This document shows, in pieces, positions 25,713 to 33,807 of a stretch of DNA of 63,346 nt. The position numbers were made by a program, and so were the translations under genes. Each line of letters starts with the position of its first letter. The stretch's first letter is position 1. Source of the stretch: Planctomycetota bacterium (GTDB lineage Bacteria > Planctomycetota > SZUA-567); assembly GCA_031261425.1 (NCBI GenBank), contig JAISJR010000051.1, forward strand, positions 1-63,346, written 5' to 3'. The notes under the pieces were generated by a model. It worked only from the letters and a program-made list of their open reading frames with translations. It ran no database searches and was not told the DNA's origin.

Positions 25713-26250
25713 CTCGCCATTCTTCTTTTTTGAGGCGGGAGAAGTGTTCGGTGCGGCGGTCGCCGGCGATTTGGGTCGGTTTGTCCGTTTCGGTGTGGTG
25801 ATATTGGAAGCCGCATTTTTCCTGCACCCGCCGCGATTGCTCGTTGCCGGCGTAATAGCCGCACCAAATCGCGTCCAACCCCAAGTCCGCGAATCCGTGC
25901 CGCAACACTTCGCGCACCGCTTCCGGCATCAGCCCGCGCCCCCAATACGGCTTCGCAATCCAATAACCGAGTTCGCCGTCGTTCGGTCGCATTTCCGCGC
26001 AACATTCGGCGTCGGCTTGCAACCACAGCCCGATACTACCGACGGGTTCGCTTTCGCCTTGCGGCACGATGGCGTAAATCTCGCCCTCCGCCAAAAAACG
26101 CCGTATCGCGGCGCGACTGTATTCCGCGTTCCGGTGCGTTTCCCACCCCGCCGCCGCGCCGACGCACGGGTCGGAAGCGTGGCGAAACAGCGCCGCCGCA
26201 TCGTTTTCTTGCCATTGGCGCAGGAGCAGGCGCTCGGTGTGAAGTTCCAT
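25699..26250 (-). CDS. GNAT-family N-acetyltransferase (RimJ/RimL-like)
   Basis: The 183-residue protein opens MELHTERLLLRQWQENDAAALF and has GELGYWIAKPYWGRGLMPEAVREVLRHGF (acetyl-CoA pyrophosphate loop), followed by NEQSRRVQEKCGF, both typical of the RimJ/RimL branch. It probably acetylates an N-terminus or a small amine. The ending AIKN comes from the repeat arm. No operon partner is evident. Confidence 0.88.
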   Translation of the reverse strand: MELHTERLLLRQWQENDAAALFRHASDPCVGAAAGWETHRNAEYSRAAIRRFLAEGEIYAIVPQGESEPVGSIGLWLQADAECCAEMRPNDGELGYWIAKPYWGRGLMPEAVREVLRHGFADLGLDAIWCGYYAGNEQSRRVQEKCGFQYHHTETDKPTQIAGDRRTEHFSRLKKEEWRAIKN

Positions 26251-26313
26251 AAACCGGTTTCAAAAACCTCCGCAAAAGTATTGCCGCGCCGGCGGCGAAA
26301 ATCGCCTCTATAC

Positions 26314-26347
26314 AAAAAACACCGCCGGTGGCAACGGCGGCGGTGTT
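26314..26347 (-). terminator. Rho-independent terminator for the TPR protein gene
   Basis: On the minus strand, ACACCGCCG and CGGCGGTGT form a 9-bp stem followed by a T6 run. It lies downstream of the 26489-28123 gene and before the GNAT gene. Confidence 0.8.
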
Positions 26348-26363
26348 GACGCAATCCGAACTG

Positions 26364-26481
26364 CAAATTAAAAATTACAAATTAAAAATTAAAAATAATG
26401 GAATAATTATCAAAATTGCGCGAAGCGAATTTGAAAATCAAACTCCACCGTTTTTAATTTTTAATTCTTAATTTTTAATTG
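26364..26481. repeat. Arm-core intergenic hairpin (family A)
   Basis: AATTAAAAATT arms; core AATAATTATCAAAATTGCGC, GAAGCGAATTTGAAAATC and AAACTCCACC, in the opposite orientation to 24052-24161. Confidence 0.85.
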
Positions 26482-26488
26482 CTCTTCC

Positions 26489-28123
26489 TTACAGCGCCCA
26501 GTCGGGAATGTCGTCCGGCAAAAAATCCTCGGCGGAGAGCGGCGCGAACGGCTGGCGCGTTGACTTTTGCGGCGGCAACAACGCCGGTATTTCGTCCAAG
26601 ACCTCGCTAAGCGAAACGTTATTTTCCGCCTTAAATTCGGGCGCCGTTCGGTCGTGATTGGCGGCGCCAACGGCATTAACGGAATTGACGGCGGCGGCGA
26701 TTTTATTTTCCGCCGGCAAAGTCATCGCGCCCGCCGCCGCTCGCAGGTCGTCCGCGAAAGTAATCGGCGCGGACGCCACCGTCAGCACGTCGGCGTTAAT
26801 CGGCGTCATTTCTTTTTTGATGGCGGCGACTTGCGCGTCCATCTGCCACAATTCCTCCGTTCTGGCTACCGGCGCGAGGTCTTCCGTTATGATTAAATCG
26901 TCAAACTCGTCCGCCGTCGGCAAATCGCTCCGGTCGATAAACGGATTTTTTTCCGCCCGCGCCAATTGCGGCGCTTGCGACGGCGTCGCCGCCGGCGCGT
27001 TGGCGATAACGCCCGCGTTATCGCGATGCGGTTCGGCGTCGCGCGCCGACGCCATCGCCTCAATGTCGCGCGTCATCGCCAATTTCGCCGAAGTCAGTTC
27101 CGCGTCCAACTGCCGCGCGAGCGGATGCTCCGGCGCGATTTGCAAACAGTTCGCCAAATAGGCGGCGGCTTCGCCGAATTGATGCCGGTCTTTGCCTAGC
27201 GCGAACGCGACGCGCGCTTTCAGAAATTGCAAATCCGCGTCCGGCGCGCCGTTCAGCGTTTCGGCTTGGCGATACGCGCCGAGCGCTTTTTCCAACTGCC
27301 CCGCCGCCGGATTGAGCGTGTGCCGATATTCGTAGAACAAGCCGATTTCTTTGTAGAGCCAAGCGTGATTGGCGGCTTTGCGGCGGGCTTCGAGATAGTA
27401 ACTTTCGGCGTCGGTGAAATCGCTGGCGCGCGCCGCTTTTCGCGCCGCTTCGACGAGCGGCATATAATTTTCGAGCGGACGTTGCGTAATCGCGCGCGGC
27501 GCTTCGTAGTTGGCGGTTACGGTTTCAATGTGCTGACGGACAAACGCCGGCGCGCCTTGCGACACCGCTTGCGCGAAGGTCTCTTTCGCCTCGGCGACTT
27601 TGCCCTGCTCCAACAACCGGTCGCCGGTCGCGATTTGTTTCAGCATTTCGTCGTCAATCGCCTCGCCGGTAATCGGCGCGATTTTTTCGACGGCAATCCA
27701 CGGTAAATTGGCATAGACCTCTTCGACAAAACCGGCGATTTTCACCGTGTCGTAACGGGATAGCGATTCGAGCGCGGCGAGGGCTTCGTGATTGTCTTTG
27801 CGGACATAAAGCGACGACAGCAAATTGCGCCGCGCGGTCTTGTCCCAGAGTTCGGCTTCGACGGGCCAGACGACGAAATTCACGTATTCTTTCGGGGTGA
27901 ACAAATCGGCGTCCTGCCGGAAAAGTTCGCCGCGTTTGGCGAAGCGACAGGTGAAAACGACGGCTTGCCGGTTGAATTGATGCGGCGCGCGGACGAGCCG
28001 TTTCACGTCGATAAATTGCGGCTTGACGGCGTCGGTTTGCGCCCAGACCCGCGCGCGCGCGCCCACCGAAATACCGACCACGCTTAGCACCGCCAATATC
28101 GCCACACAAATACGCAGATTCAT
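26489..28123 (-). CDS. Secreted TPR-containing protein of unknown function
   Basis: The 544-residue protein has a signal peptide (MNLRICVAILAVLSVVGISVG, cleavage near VWA-QT). A beta-rich N-terminal segment (about 35-150) resembles a small OB-like or nucleic-acid-type barrel (FIDVKRLVRAPHQFNRQAVVFTCRF ... VKIAGFVEEVY). TPR-like helices follow (ATGDRLLEQGKVAEAKETFAQAV; ALGAYRQAETLNGAPDADLQFLKARVAFALG...), then a long Ala/Pro-rich disordered tail. It is likely periplasmic. No partner is seen in the neighbourhood. It has its own terminator downstream. Confidence 0.7.
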   Translation of the reverse strand: MNLRICVAILAVLSVVGISVGARARVWAQTDAVKPQFIDVKRLVRAPHQFNRQAVVFTCRFAKRGELFRQDADLFTPKEYVNFVVWPVEAELWDKTARRNLLSSLYVRKDNHEALAALESLSRYDTVKIAGFVEEVYANLPWIAVEKIAPITGEAIDDEMLKQIATGDRLLEQGKVAEAKETFAQAVSQGAPAFVRQHIETVTANYEAPRAITQRPLENYMPLVEAARKAARASDFTDAESYYLEARRKAANHAWLYKEIGLFYEYRHTLNPAAGQLEKALGAYRQAETLNGAPDADLQFLKARVAFALGKDRHQFGEAAAYLANCLQIAPEHPLARQLDAELTSAKLAMTRDIEAMASARDAEPHRDNAGVIANAPAATPSQAPQLARAEKNPFIDRSDLPTADEFDDLIITEDLAPVARTEELWQMDAQVAAIKKEMTPINADVLTVASAPITFADDLRAAAGAMTLPAENKIAAAVNSVNAVGAANHDRTAPEFKAENNVSLSEVLDEIPALLPPQKSTRQPFAPLSAEDFLPDDIPDWAL

Positions 28124-28387
28124 AATGCCACCGTCCGGTTAGAGTTGGAAAACGGTGGTTTATCGGCACGCCGGCGGGGGAAACTTTAACGGGAGCGGCG
28201 GCGCGTAGCCGCGCAATTAAAAATTGAAATTGTGGGGTTTGATTTGATTGGTTGCCCAAATACGGCGGCTCTATTCAGTTGCCACGACCGTCCACACCTT
28301 AAAAGGCGTGGCGATAGAATATCGCCCCCTCTCCGTAGAGAGGAATCTAATTCGTCATTTCGTAATTTTTAATTTGTAATTGTTATT

Positions 28388-28861
28388 TCAGTCCAACGCC
28401 ATCGCGATGCGACCGGCGCGGGAGACCTCGACGATGCCGTAGGGGCGCAGGACGGTGAGGAAACGCGCAATTTGGTCTTCGTCGCCGGTGAGTTCGAGAA
28501 TCATCCGCTTTTCCGCGAGATGCAAAATTCTCGCGACAAACGCCTGCACCACCGCGAGGATTTCGGCGCGTTTCTCCGGCGCCGCGTTGACCTTGACGAG
28601 CAACACGTCCCGCGCCGTGATAGCGGCGTCGGACAAATCCTGCACTTTTATCGTGTCGATGAGTTTGCTCAACTGTTTGCGGACTTGCTCTAATATCGCG
28701 TCGTCGCCGGTAACGACGATAGTCATCCGGCTGAGCGACGGATTTTCCGTTTCGCCGACGGCGAGCGACGCGATGTTAAAGCCGCGGGCGCTAAACAGCC
28801 CCGCCACCCGCGCCAACACCCCCGGCTCGTTGCTCACTAAAACGGAAATCGTGTGCTTCAT
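28388..28861 (-). CDS. ilvN: Acetolactate synthase small (regulatory) subunit
   Basis: The regulatory subunit of acetohydroxyacid synthase, which makes the valine/isoleucine precursors and confers feedback inhibition by valine. The 157-residue product starts MKHTISVLVSNEPGVLARVAGLFSARGFNIASLAVGETE, the ACT-domain signature, with SRMTIVVTGDD following. A second C-terminal ACT-like half has LELTGDEDQIARFLTVLRPYGIVEVSRAGRIAM. The catalytic ilvB gene is not in the window. ATG 28861 is where homology begins. Confidence 0.95.
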   Translation of the reverse strand: MKHTISVLVSNEPGVLARVAGLFSARGFNIASLAVGETENPSLSRMTIVVTGDDAILEQVRKQLSKLIDTIKVQDLSDAAITARDVLLVKVNAAPEKRAEILAVVQAFVARILHLAEKRMILELTGDEDQIARFLTVLRPYGIVEVSRAGRIAMALD

Positions 28862-28896
28862 CGGCAATGCCTTATTCAATTGCGAATTGTGAAGAA

Positions 28897-29052
28897 AGTT
28901 GATAGTTGGTAGTTGTGGAATTTGACGGTCAAAGATTCGCTTCGCGGGCGCTTGCGGATTTGCTAACAAAAAATCCACCACTACCAACTAAAAACTACCG
29001 ACTACCAACTCTTTCTCCGCCATTCGTAATTCGTAATTTTTAATTCGTAATT
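28897..29052. repeat. Family A hairpin with AGTTGGTAGTT-type arms plus an AATT half arm
   Basis: GATAGTTGGTAGTTG pairs with CTACCAACT... around a core GGAATTTGACGGTCAAAG, ATTCGCTTCGCGGGCG and AAATCCACC. Next to it is an AATTCGTAATT half arm. This gives a third arm type on the same kind of core. Confidence 0.75.
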
Positions 29053-29057
29053 ATTTT

Positions 29058-29825
29058 CTACCGGTTAATCGCGATTTCGGCTTCAATGCGCGCCGACACT
29101 AGCGAGATGAAATAGACGCCGGCGCGCAGGCGGCGCACCAACACGCGCCCGTCGAGCGAGGTGGAGCCGCGAAAAATCGGCGCGGTTTGTTCCGACGACG
29201 TAACCAGCACCTCTTCCTGCGAGCGCGGTTTTTCGCCGTGCATCACCAACACTTCGATATTGGCGAAATCGCCGATTTGCGGGCGAATGGTCAATTTCAA
29301 CAAATAATCGTTGGCGGTGAAAAATTCTTCCTGCGCTTTGCCGCGTAAACTACCGGTGAATTTCTTTTTCTTGATGTTGGCGTATTCGATTTTGCGCGGT
29401 TTGGGCTTGATGTTTTTCAGCGGCGCCAAACGCGGGTCTTCGCGGAGATTTTTCGGCAACTCGCGCCAATTCGCCGCATCAACCGCCACCGCCGCGCGCG
29501 TCGTTTCCAACACCCGCCGCGTGCAATGCGGACACGCCGCGACGTGCGTTTCGACCGTCGGTAATTCCGCCGGCGTCAGCGCGTTGTCCGTCAGCCGCGC
29601 CAACTGGTCGTCCGTCAAACAATGGTCGGTCGGCGCGTTTTCCGGCAACGTCCGTTGCTCCAACAACGCCAAACCGATTTCCAGCATCGCGTCGCGCAGA
29701 CGGTCCAGAATCTGCCCGCCCGCCGGACAGGTGAGAAGCCGGCGTTCAAGGTCAAGTTGCTCGTCCGGCGACACCTCGCCGTCGATGTAACGCGACAATT
29801 CTTCGATAGACACAGCCAGCGGCAT
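29058..29825 (-). CDS. Zinc-finger anti-sigma factor-like protein
   Basis: The 255-residue protein has an N-terminal region with IDGEVSPDEQLDLERRLLTCPAGG and a ZAS-type HxxxCxxC motif (HVAACPHC, about residue 94-101), as in anti-sigma factors. It has no membrane span. The C-terminal half is beta-rich (IRPQIGDFANIEVLVMHGEKP... LDGRVLVRRLRAGVYFISLVSARIEAE) and may sense or bind something. It lies directly after the sigma factor on the same strand and is the likely partner. Start MPLAVSIEELS at 29825 is preferred; the frame is open to 29876. Confidence 0.72.
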   Translation of the reverse strand: MPLAVSIEELSRYIDGEVSPDEQLDLERRLLTCPAGGQILDRLRDAMLEIGLALLEQRTLPENAPTDHCLTDDQLARLTDNALTPAELPTVETHVAACPHCTRRVLETTRAAVAVDAANWRELPKNLREDPRLAPLKNIKPKPRKIEYANIKKKKFTGSLRGKAQEEFFTANDYLLKLTIRPQIGDFANIEVLVMHGEKPRSQEEVLVTSSEQTAPIFRGSTSLDGRVLVRRLRAGVYFISLVSARIEAEIAINR

Positions 29826-29882
29826 AATCGGATTCGCATCCTGCGCGATAAAATAGATGTCAACGACGGCGACCATTCATAT

Positions 29883-29992
29883 GAATTAAAAATTACAAAT
29901 TAAAAATTAAAAATGATGGAGTTTGATTGGTAAATTCGCAAAGCGCAATTTTGATAATTACTCCAAAATTTTTAATTTGTAATTTTTAATTG
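29883..29992. repeat. Arm-core intergenic hairpin (family A)
   Basis: AATTAAAAATT arms; core ATGGAGTTTGATTGG, AAATTCGCAAAGCGCAATTT and TGATAATTACTCC. It lies between the sigma and anti-sigma genes. Confidence 0.85.
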
Positions 29993-29993
29993 T

Positions 29994-30878
29994 TCAGTTG
30001 TTCCGTATCCGGCGCAAAATGTCCGCCGCGCCGGAGCGACAGCGGCTGATGTTGCTCGCCAGCGTTCCTTCCGGCGTTTTCAGCAAGGTCGCCAATTCTT
30101 TATACGGCGCGGTAACGATGCCGCCGATGCCGGACAACTCAAACGACAGCGCGTCGTATTCCGCCTGCCGTTTTTCCGCCAGACGGTGCAATTTTTCCAA
30201 TTTCGCGTTATGGTCGGTGTGCGGGCGCTCGGCTTGTTTTTCGAGGTCTTTGATTTGCCGCTCGTAAAAACTTTTGCGGTAATAGGCGCGCGACAGTTGG
30301 TCGTAACGCGCGGCGATGCGTTTTTCCTCGTCCTGCAAGCGCTCTTCCATGCGGGCGATTTCCCGCGCCGCGTCGATGAGCGACCGCCCGCTCTCTTGCG
30401 CAATCCACGCCAAATCCTCGGCGGAAAGTTGAAACGAATCGCAGAGCAAAAGTTTGAACGTTACGCGGCATTTGAGTTGCATTTTTTCCAATAATTCGGC
30501 GCGGCGCTGACGACGCTCCGGCGCGGCGAATCGCTCGTCCAACATCTGCGGCTCGACGCCCTGCACGATGATTTCGTTGGGACGGGCGCGCAAATAATCG
30601 ATATACAGATTGCGAATGACCATACTGAGCCACGTGCTGAACTTGGCGCCGCGCGCCGGCTCGAATTTGCCGAGCGTGTCGCGCTCGCGGATTTTTTCGA
30701 TGGCGAACAGCAGAAAGCCGGACAATTCTTCTTCCGGCACGCCCAAGACGCGGTGCGGCAACCAGTAAATCGCCGGCATATAGCGACCGAGCAATTCGCG
30801 CTCGGCAAGTTCGATGCCGTCGCGGCATTGCGCCGCCAATTGTTCGTCGGTAAGTAGTTCGAGAGGGGCTTCAGCCAT
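29994..30878 (-). CDS. Sigma-70 family RNA polymerase sigma factor with an internal coiled coil
   Basis: The 294-residue protein has a sigma region 2 (about 8-100: ELAERELLGRYMPAIYWLPHRVLG ... KFEPARGAKFSTWLSMVIRNLYIDYLRAR). The C-terminal part starts CRVTFKLLLCDSFQLSAEDLAWIAQESGRS, contains a Lys/Glu-rich coiled coil (about 165-250: EERLQDEEKRIAARYDQLSRAYY...), and closes with a region 4 HTH, YKELATLLKTPEGTLASNISRCRS. The long coiled coil sets it apart from ECF factors but resembles a group seen in delta- and myxobacteria. The anti-sigma gene follows. ATG 30878 is chosen from region 2. Confidence 0.82.
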   Translation of the reverse strand: MAEAPLELLTDEQLAAQCRDGIELAERELLGRYMPAIYWLPHRVLGVPEEELSGFLLFAIEKIRERDTLGKFEPARGAKFSTWLSMVIRNLYIDYLRARPNEIIVQGVEPQMLDERFAAPERRQRRAELLEKMQLKCRVTFKLLLCDSFQLSAEDLAWIAQESGRSLIDAAREIARMEERLQDEEKRIAARYDQLSRAYYRKSFYERQIKDLEKQAERPHTDHNAKLEKLHRLAEKRQAEYDALSFELSGIGGIVTAPYKELATLLKTPEGTLASNISRCRSGAADILRRIRNN

Positions 30879-30930
30879 AATATATCGAAGTTTAATTTCA
30901 CGCTTGCCAACGTCAATGACGACCTTATCT

Positions 30931-31232
30931 ATCTCCGCCAGTCGTCCCGTAGGGACGAGCCGTTGGTAGCCCAGGGTAAGGCACACGCTCTATCGTGCCG
31001 CAACCCTGGGTGCGGGGTTGATTGATAAATAAATCCGACAGTAACGCGGCGTTGCTATTTACGCCGCGCCAATCGCCGCGAAGCGGCGAAATGCGTTTCG
31101 CCAAAACGCGGCGAAACGTCCGCTGTCGGATGGCGCTAACGCGCCGATTAAACCCAGGGTGGCGGCACGGTAGAGCGTGTGCCTTACCCTGGGCTACCGA
31201 TAGGTCGCCCCGATGGGGCGATTAGCGGAGAT
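30931..31232. repeat. Large nested palindromic repeat, family C copy 1
   Basis: Outer ATCTCCGC / GCGGAGAT arms enclose CGTCCCGTAGGGACG-like and CGCCCCGATGGGGCG hairpins. They also enclose GTAGCCCAGGGTAAGGCACA with its complement, and inner hairpins around CCGACAG...CTGTCGG and CGCGGCGAAACG. The same order and spacing recurs at 63075 to the window end. No gene is supported in 30879-31260; the 67-codon open frame is repeat sequence. Confidence 0.85.
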
Positions 31233-31260
31233 TATCAAAAAAGTCGATTAAATAATTCCG

Positions 31261-31977
31261 CTACACCAAACTGACGCTTTCGCGTTCGAGCAAGCCGCTG
31301 GCGTCGATGAGCGGCTCGTAGCGGCGGCGCATTTTCGCGCCGAACAAATCCGTGCCGTCCACCGTTACGCCGTCGAGGCGGCACCGGCTTAAATCCGCGC
31401 CCGACAAATTGGCGTTGCTAAGATTGGCGTTGGTCAGATTACAGTCGATTAAATTGGCGGCGCACAAATCAAAATTCGACAAATCCACGCCGCGGCAGTT
31501 CAGTCCGCGCAAAGTTACGCCTTCGTCAAACTCGGCGCACCATTGGTTCCACGCGGTCGAATTGCGTTCCGCCACCTGCTCGGCGAAAATGCGGTCCACC
31601 GCGCGGAACGTCCGGTAAAGCGATTTGACTTTGGCGGTGATTTTGCCGAGCGCCCCGACGCGCTCCGCGCGCTGAATTTGCGCCGCGACTTGCAACAAGG
31701 TTTCGCCCTCGATGCTTTTGTGCAGTAAAATCCGCGCCACAATCGACGGCAGGGAAATGGCGTCCACCGCGCCGGCGACGATGCTCATTTCGCCCGCCAT
31801 CAGCCGCGTTACGCGGGCGGCGAATTTGTTCAGCACGCTGTCGGTTTTTTCCGACAACACGTGAATCGTCGCCGGATAGGGCGCGTCGCCATCGACGATG
31901 TAAGTCCAGTTCGCCGCCTCGCGGTCGTCAAAGGCGGAAAATTCTTTAATGAAATTAGTCAACGACAACGGTCTCAT
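31261..31977 (-). CDS. Pentapeptide-repeat protein
   Basis: The 238-residue protein has an unrecognised N-terminal 150 residues with helical segments, then about ten pentapeptide units (FDLCAANLIDCNLTNANLSN, ANLSGADLSRCRLDG; A(D/N)LXX pattern) forming a short right-handed quadrilateral beta-helix. Such repeats commonly mediate protein-protein contact or DNA mimicry. There is no signal peptide or membrane segment. No operon partner is evident. Function is unknown. Confidence 0.8.
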   Translation of the reverse strand: MRPLSLTNFIKEFSAFDDREAANWTYIVDGDAPYPATIHVLSEKTDSVLNKFAARVTRLMAGEMSIVAGAVDAISLPSIVARILLHKSIEGETLLQVAAQIQRAERVGALGKITAKVKSLYRTFRAVDRIFAEQVAERNSTAWNQWCAEFDEGVTLRGLNCRGVDLSNFDLCAANLIDCNLTNANLSNANLSGADLSRCRLDGVTVDGTDLFGAKMRRRYEPLIDASGLLERESVSLV

Positions 31978-32077
31978 TCGCGGCGCGCCCCAATATGAAA
32001 ACGCCGGATATTAACCGGAAACGCCAACGGGAAAATAGACGCGCGGCATTTCGTTGCGCGGGGGCGGCGGATAGAAT

Positions 32078-32186
32078 GAGTGAGCAGTGGTCAGTGAGCA
32101 GTGGACAGTTGTGGGGTTTTATTTTCAAAATCCGCATATCGCCTCACTGTTCACTGCCCACTGACCACTGACCACTGCTCACTCTC
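32078..32186. repeat. Family A hairpin with GAGCAGTGG-type arms
   Basis: GAGTGAGCAGTGGTCAGTGA and the complementary CACTGACCACTGCTCACTC flank a short centre with GGGGTTTTATTTTC. This is a fourth arm type. It lies upstream of lysS. Confidence 0.75.
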
Positions 32187-32211
32187 GCTTACTCACAAAA
32201 GGAAAAAAACT

Positions 32212-33705
32212 ATGTCCCAAGAATCCCTCCGGCAAGAACGCTTGCAGAAACTCGCCAAACTCCGCGACTACGGCGACCCTTACGGCTCGCGCGTCGATAT
32301 TACCGGCTCCCTCGCCGCCATTCGCGCGCTTTGTCCCGCCGGCGAAATCGCAATCGAGAACGCGCCCAAAGTAATCGCCGCCGGTCGCGCCGTCGCCGTC
32401 CGCGATATGGGCAAAAGCATCTGGCTCGACCTCAAAGACCGCTCCGGCAAAATTCAGGTGAACCTGCTCGCGAAACGCGCCGTCGTCGATTGGGCGACCG
32501 CCAAACTTTTGGACATCGGCGATTTTCTCGAAGTCCGCGGCGAGTTAATGAAAACCCGCACCGGCGAAATCACGATTTTCGCCACCTACTTCCGCATCAT
32601 CGGAAAAAGCATCGCGCCGCTGCCGGCGAAATTCAAGGGACTGAAAGACGTCGAAATTCGCTATCGCCGCCGCTATCTCGACCTCGCGGCGAACGACGAC
32701 GTTCGCGAGCGCTTCATCACGCGCAGTAAAATCATCGCGTTCATTCGGCGCTACCTCGATGAGCGGCAATTTTTAGAAGTCGAAACGCCGATGTTGCAAC
32801 CGATTTACGGCGGCGGCGCGGCGCGTCCGTTCACCACGCACCACAACGCGCTCGACCTCGATTTATTTTTGCGCATTTCGCCGGAGACGTATTTGAAACG
32901 CCTGCTCGTCGGCGGACTTGACCGCGTCTATGAAATCAACCGCAACTTCCGCAACGAGGGCATCGACACCTCGCACAATCCCGAATTTACGATGATTGAG
33001 TTGTATCAGGCGTATGCCGACTACGAAGTGATGATGGCGTTGGTCGAGGATTTGGTGGCGAAAGCCGCGACCGAAATTCTCGGCGCGACGAAAATTCAAT
33101 ACGGCGAAAAGACCATCGAACTCGCCGCGCCGTGGGCGCGGAAATCCATCAGCGAATTGGTCGCCGCCACCGGCGTGGATATTAACGACGTCGAAAGTAT
33201 GCGCGCCAAACTCGCGACCGTCGGCTTTAAGCCGGAAAAATTGGCGGCGCTCGACCGCGACCGGTTATTGGCGGAAATTATGGACGAGTTCGTCGAGCCG
33301 ACGCTCGTCAATCCGACGTTTATCACGCATCATCCGGCGTCGCTCAATCCGCTGTGCAAGCGGAGCGCGGCGCAGCCCGAATTGTCCGACCGCTTTGAGG
33401 TGATTGTCGCGGGAATGGAATTGGCGAACGCCTTTTCCGAATTGAACGACCCGCAGGAACAGGCGGCGCGGTTCGCCGAACACGCGGCGCGAAAAGAAGA
33501 CGAGGCGTATTGCAACGCGATTGACACCGACTACGTGTCGGCGTTGGAAATCGGGATGCCGCCGGCGGGCGGAATGGGTATCGGCATCGACCGGCTCGTG
33601 ATGTTGCTGACCGGTCAGCCGAGCATCCGCGAAGTGGTGCTGTTCCCGACGCTCAAACCGCGCACGGCGCAGGAACAGGCGGAGGAGGAGAGTTTAGAGT
33701 GTTAG
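32212..33705 (+). CDS. lysS: Lysyl-tRNA synthetase, class II
   Basis: LysRS charges tRNA-Lys. The 497-residue protein has the N-terminal OB anticodon-binding domain (about 55-160, [21 protein letters not shown]) and the class II catalytic domain. The three motifs are visible: motif 1 with YRRRYLDL..., motif 2 [23 protein letters not shown], motif 3 [15 protein letters not shown]. The ATG at 32212 follows AAAAGGAAAAAAAC. The C-terminal residues (SLEC) and stop are in the following repeat arm, as in several other genes here. Confidence 0.97.
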   Translation: MSQESLRQERLQKLAKLRDYGDPYGSRVDITGSLAAIRALCPAGEIAIENAPKVIAAGRAVAVRDMGKSIWLDLKDRSGKIQVNLLAKRAVVDWATAKLLDIGDFLEVRGELMKTRTGEITIFATYFRIIGKSIAPLPAKFKGLKDVEIRYRRRYLDLAANDDVRERFITRSKIIAFIRRYLDERQFLEVETPMLQPIYGGGAARPFTTHHNALDLDLFLRISPETYLKRLLVGGLDRVYEINRNFRNEGIDTSHNPEFTMIELYQAYADYEVMMALVEDLVAKAATEILGATKIQYGEKTIELAAPWARKSISELVAATGVDINDVESMRAKLATVGFKPEKLAALDRDRLLAEIMDEFVEPTLVNPTFITHHPASLNPLCKRSAAQPELSDRFEVIVAGMELANAFSELNDPQEQAARFAEHAARKEDEAYCNAIDTDYVSALEIGMPPAGGMGIGIDRLVMLLTGQPSIREVVLFPTLKPRTAQEQAEEESLEC

Positions 33706-33803
33706 AGTTTAGAGTTTAGAGTTGAAAGTTGAAAGTTGAGAGTGTTATTTTTTTAATAACGCGCGAAGCGCAACCTTTGCTCAACTCTCAACTCTCAACT
33801 CTG
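33691..33803. repeat. Family A hairpin with TTAGAGTT/TTGAAAGTT arms
   Basis: TTTAGAGTTGAAAGTTGAGAG pairs with CTCAACTCTCAACTCTCAACT; core AACGCGCGAAGCGCAACC. It separates the converging lysS and dnaE genes and carries the lysS stop codon. Confidence 0.8.
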
Positions 33804-33807
33804 CTCC

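Noticed and set aside
31022-31225. 67-codon open frame containing a RHGRACALPWA motif
   Set aside because: The same peptide string appears when the family C repeat near 63150 is translated, so it is repeat sequence and not a protein domain.
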